A DNA stretch of 64,000 bases, from contig NC_134019.1 of NCBI RefSeq assembly GCF_040712315.1, positions 39,771,873-39,835,872 of the forward strand, read 5' to 3'. Source of the DNA: Castanea sativa. Its lineage: Eukaryota > Streptophyta > Magnoliopsida > Fagales > Fagaceae. The notes beneath the pieces were generated by a model. That model was not told the origin of the DNA and did not search any database. It saw nothing but the letters and a program-made list of their open reading frames with translations. Made by a program: the position numbers and the translations under genes. Shown here piece after piece: positions 60,211 to 64,000 of this stretch (positions are counted from its first letter, which is position 1; the number at the start of each line of letters is the position of its first letter).

Positions 60211-61386
60211 GAATTGGAATTAAATTAGAGTCTAATTTTACGCCATGGGTCCCATCTAATCTAAGTTTTTAAATTTTTGTGCCAAATGAGTTAATTCAGT
60301 GTAAAAATTGGATTTCAATTGAAGTTTAATTTTGTGCCATGTGTTCCATTTAATCTAAGTTTTTTAATTTTTGTGTCAAATGAGTTAATTTAGTGTAAAA
60401 AACGAGGAGTCCAATATAAGTAAACCATAAAAAATATAATTTTTGAATAATTTTATATTTATGAGCCTTTTTTTTGTATAACTAAAAGCAATTCAAATTT
60501 ATAAGTCATATATATATATATATTAATATTTAAAGTTAAGAGAAAATCCAATTAAATTCTAAACTGGAGTCTAATTTTGTACCACGTGTCTCATTTAATT
60601 TTTAAATTTGTGTGTCAAGTGAATTATTAGATGCAAAAATTAAAAAGTCTAAATTCAATTAGATTCTAAATTGTATTTTAATTGGAGTTCAATTTTGCGT
60701 ATGTATTCCATCTAATTTTTTAATTTTTGTAGCAAGTAAATTATTGAATGCAAAAATAGAAGAGTTTAAATCTAATTAGATTCTAAATTATATATATGTA
60801 ATATTGATTATTTTTAAATGTATCTATGCATATGCACGGGGTTACACATTAATTTTTTAATAAAGTACAATGACAAACAAAAACAAGGATACACTAAAAA
60901 TATAGTGTACATTTACAAAGACCACTAACATTTTCCAGCCATAAAGATTAGAGACCATTATACTCAAGATAGCAAGCTTTACATGAGGATAAAATATGGA
61001 AAATTGTGCCATTATCAACAAAACTGCAAACCAAAATTTTGGGATCTTCTAACTATACTGAGTTCTACATATATACGCTTGAAACAAAGTGTATAACTAC
61101 GAGGGGATCTTGAAAATTGAAATACCTCCCAACGTCGACTCAGTAGGAAAGACTTTTGGAAGTTAACGTCGGAACTCATTTTTCTTAGCGCACATACTAT
61201 AAAGAGTAATGCTACAGTCACAAACTATTTTACAACATTTTTACAAAATGTTAATATGACCAACTTCTTATTGGTTTTTATTTAAACCTACCATTAATAT
61301 CACACTTTCATTTATCAATAATCATTCACCATATTAGCAATTTGTAAATTTTTTATAAAATAATTTATATCTCTAGCATTATTCAA

Positions 61387-61444
<58 letters not shown>

Positions 61445-62948
61445 TGGGGATAGAAGAAAAAACAGGTGTTCTTCTTTTCTCTACGTTTTGTTTTCAAAAC
61501 GTTCTGAATCATTTCTAAAATTATCTTTTATTTATTGAGAACCCTTGCCACCATAAATAGAGAATAGTCAACGTACAATTAAATTTAAATTGGACGTTGT
61601 TACTGTGTATTTATTAGAGTTTGTTAGATTAGCTTAATACAGGAAAGCAAAAGTCCACTGCATATTTTTGGTACGATGCTCTCTAGGAGGGAGTTTTACT
61701 TTCACACACATATACACATAAATTAGGTTAAAGTAGAATTTCTATCTCATATAAAAATAAAAAAATAAAACAAAACAAAAGTCTCCTTTATTATTTCCCT
61801 TATTATTATTATTATAGTTTTAAGAAGATTTCTTAAAAACGTTCAAAGTTCAAAGTTGCTTGTTTAGAACTTTAGATGAAACCGAGGGAATAATTATAAG
61901 GCGAAAAAAGAGGAACTGAATGTCCATTTAAAACAGAGCCTTGTCTATGTGTCTATTTTAGGTGATAGAATAATGTGTTTCAATTATCTCAATTGATAAA
62001 ATTTCTAATGCTTGAATAAAAGTTTTGAGGTTCAATTCCTATCTATACCAAAAACTAATTTGTATCTTGGCACGATGATAAAAAACTATCATTAAAAGTG
62101 GACGTTATAAGTTGAAACTCCTTAAGAAAAAACTTTATTAGGTAATAAATCGTAATTGGATATCGCAAATAATAAATAAATTTTTATTTAAATTTGAATA
62201 ATATAAAACTAAATGCTAACATAAAATAAATGGTTAATTAATGTTTTTAACCCAATAATTGAAATTTTTTTGGAGTTCAAGTATCCGGTAGGTTCAGGTA
62301 TACTTGACACATAGTCATCCCTAAAAGAGATAAATCCTTACTCTATCACATATTCTATTACTAAATTATTTATTTGACCCAATAAAAATATTTCACAATT
62401 GTTGAGATGATATATTATAAATGATTAATAATAAAGTTATGTTAATGGTTGGTCCAAATAAGAACCAACAAAAATCTTTTAACTCAAATGTTATGAAAAT
62501 TATTGTTCGTATAGCATTACTCTGCTAATTATATGCATTTTCATTCTTGGATTACAACAGGAAAAGTTTTTAAAGAGGGTGTGATTGTGTGTATTAATTC
62601 AAAACTTTTACACGAAGACCTTAATAAATCCTATCTCTTAACAAAATACAGTTTTTTTTTTTTTTTATGTATATATAGTACAACTTTTCTGATCAGTTCA
62701 TTTTCAAAATTAACCTAACAAAAAAAAAAAAAAGAGCTAAGAAAGTAAATTTGCAATTATTAGAATAAGGAAATTATTAAAATTGTTTTTTTTTTTTTTT
62801 TTTTTCATTTTACAATCGAGTTTAACAAGGGGTCATCCCAATAATGATTTTCAGGTGGTGAATGAGTTCATTATTTCCTCTTCTACACTTCAAATTCTTT
62901 GCAGCCATTTGACATGGTAACTGCGTGATACCATTGGAACTACATTAT
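60211..62948. other. Host Helitron-like remnant, XIP relic and gene-free DNA
   Basis: 60211-60855 continues the Helitron-like sequence split by the gypsy element, ending TGCATATGCACGGGGTTACAC, with CTAG lost. 60915-61135 is a relic of XIP 3' sequence. The remainder contains an (AT)n tract (61387-61440), T-rich runs and no gene. Confidence 0.6.
60915..61135 (-). pseudogene. Relic of the XIP-C/E 3' region
   Basis: The segment is homologous to 30350-30565, including AGATAGCAAGCTTTACATGA and AAAATTTTGG. On the minus strand around 61090-61130 it reads GISIFKIPS then stop, matching the last residues of XIP-C (EISIYEIPSK). In XIP-C this sequence adjoins the channel frame. Here it is separated from XIP-E by about 1.8 kb, so XIP-C has probably lost that interval or it was inserted here. 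Confidence 0.65.
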
Positions 62949-63743
62949 CTAAACTCTTCCTTGAAGAATAGTGGGATTATCATTTTTCCCGAAACAAGCC
63001 CCAGCTAACCTTAAAATATCATACTCTTCCTCTTCCTTGGGTAAGTTCAAAGAGAAACAATAATAAACAATGCAAGCGAAAAAGGGCCCAACCCAGAAAA
63101 CCCAATGGCCATCCCACAATCTGCCTCCTTGCAACAATGCTGGAGCCAAGCATCTTGCAGGGTTCAGACCCACACCTGCATAGCCAGCCCTCCCGGTAAC
63201 TGTGATTGACACAAACACTGCTAGGGCCATAGACCCTGCTAGCACAACACACACCATTGCTATGCCAAGTTCCTTGCACCTTTTTTTGTCAAATCCCAAT
63301 GTCACACCAAGAAAGAGTACCAAACATGTGCAAACGAATTCTAAGGTCAATGCAATTTCAGGGCTAAGTGCAGATGTTGCTCCATTGCCATCAATGGTGC
63401 AACCACCTAAGGAATGATTTTGCACTGTTTTATGGTCCATCACATTTTTCAGTATAATAAAACCAATTATTGAGCCAACACATTGAGCCAAGACATAGAT
63501 GGCTGCACGAGCAAGAGTTACAAGACCCCTAAGGGCAGCTATGAATGTAAACGCTGGGCTCATGTGGCCTCCAGATAATGGAATTGTAACCATGAGGAAT
63601 ACGAAGGCTATAATGAAGACAGCTAGTGGGACAAGAAGCTTTGGTTCAACCGCATGTGAGTCCAAGCATGAGATTATGGTTGTGGTGAGGGTGAATACAA
63701 TTAAGGCCGTTGCTACTAACTCTGTGATAGCTGCCTTCCACAT
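62949..63743 (-). CDS. XIP: XIP-E: X-intrinsic-protein aquaporin, exon 2 (gene runs off the window)
   Basis: The exon starts at 63743 after the acceptor CAATTTCAG with MWKAAITEL and ends at 62949, giving 264 residues. By comparison with XIP-A, XIP-B and XIP-D a short exon 1 of about 42 codons should lie upstream, beyond 64000. Six hydrophobic helices are present. Loop B has SPA (residues 62-64 of this exon), loop C has LGGC (112-115) and loop E has NPARC (194-198). SPA in place of NPA, and a Gly-His before it, separate this gene from the NPL/NPM copies and suggest a different pore. It has no C-terminal extension like that of XIP-A. No lesion is seen. The substrate is unknown; XIPs generally pass small uncharged solutes. 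Confidence 0.9.
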   Translation of the reverse strand: MWKAAITELVATALIVFTLTTTIISCLDSHAVEPKLLVPLAVFIIAFVFLMVTIPLSGGHMSPAFTFIAALRGLVTLARAAIYVLAQCVGSIIGFIILKNVMDHKTVQNHSLGGCTIDGNGATSALSPEIALTLEFVCTCLVLFLGVTLGFDKKRCKELGIAMVCVVLAGSMALAVFVSITVTGRAGYAGVGLNPARCLAPALLQGGRLWDGHWVFWVGPFFACIVYYCFSLNLPKEEEEYDILRLAGACFGKNDNPTILQGRV

Positions 63744-64000
63744 CTGAAATTGAAAATCAAGAGGGAACATCAATCTCCATTCCTTAATTTGAAGAAATCA
63801 TGCACTTATTTAACATAAAATTATAAAAGAAATTAGGCACTTGAAATAATATTCTAGGGGTGGGACTAAAAAGCTGAAAATGTAGAAGTTGAAATGGTAT
63901 GCATGTCAAGTAATTAAATAAGTATTGGCATGCAATAAGTAAAACAATTTAGGCGGATGAAATATTTCATGGGACATTATATTTTGATAGATGATCCTTT
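63744..64000 (-). other. Start of the XIP-E intron
   Basis: This is upstream intron sequence, homologous to 31165-31420 beside XIP-C (for example AGGCGGATGAAATATTTCATG). It runs off the window. Confidence 0.75.

Overview
This is a piece of an AT-rich plant nuclear genome. The evidence is GT-AG introns, pyrimidine-rich promoters, many MITEs, Helitron-like elements, solo LTRs and one nearly complete Ty3/gypsy retrotransposon. It holds a family of X-intrinsic-protein (XIP) aquaporins. XIPs are known from many eudicots but are missing from Brassicaceae and monocots, so a non-Brassicaceae eudicot is likely. A woody rosid such as Fagaceae is only a guess.

Layout. 1-3.1 kb: intergenic, with a hAT-type MITE. 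3.1-7.9 kb (+): five-exon EF-hand calcium-binding protein gene with a Stowaway MITE in intron 1. 8.4-10.9 kb (-): XIP-A, the only complete and apparently intact XIP gene (two exons). 15.6-19.8 kb (-): XIP-B, a pseudogene with two frameshifts, a stop codon and a 1.77 kb PIF/Harbinger-like insertion that itself carries a piece of a PPR gene. 22.7-29.7 kb: Helitron-like elements, MITEs and three solo LTRs. 30.5-31.2 kb (-): XIP-C, a decayed fragment. 33-35.9 kb: an orphan copy of XIP upstream flank plus another LTR-like repeat. 36.2-39.5 kb (-): XIP-D, broken by a 505-bp hAT element with a perfect 8-bp target duplication. 40-49 kb: gene-free, duplicated flank and transposons, including a 1.2 kb hAT element. 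49.1-60.2 kb: Tat-like Ty3/gypsy element, sense on the minus strand. It has near-identical LTRs, an ATTTC target duplication, gag-protease and pol ORFs, a 151-bp tandem repeat and a spliced-looking antisense gene on the plus strand. 62.9-64 kb (-): exon 2 of XIP-E, intact, with exon 1 beyond the window.

All XIP loci lie on the minus strand. Flank homology continues between units (for example 22.3/41.0 kb, 25.6/41.9 kb, 12.7/33.2 kb and 30.4-31.4/60.9-64 kb), so the array grew by tandem segmental duplication and then decayed mostly by transposon insertion. Several paralogous segments keep the empty site of an insertion, which fixes element borders without any database. XIP-A and XIP-E belong to visibly different subtypes (NPL versus SPA in the first pore motif). 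The working content of the window is therefore one EF-hand gene, two XIP channels and one young retrotransposon.
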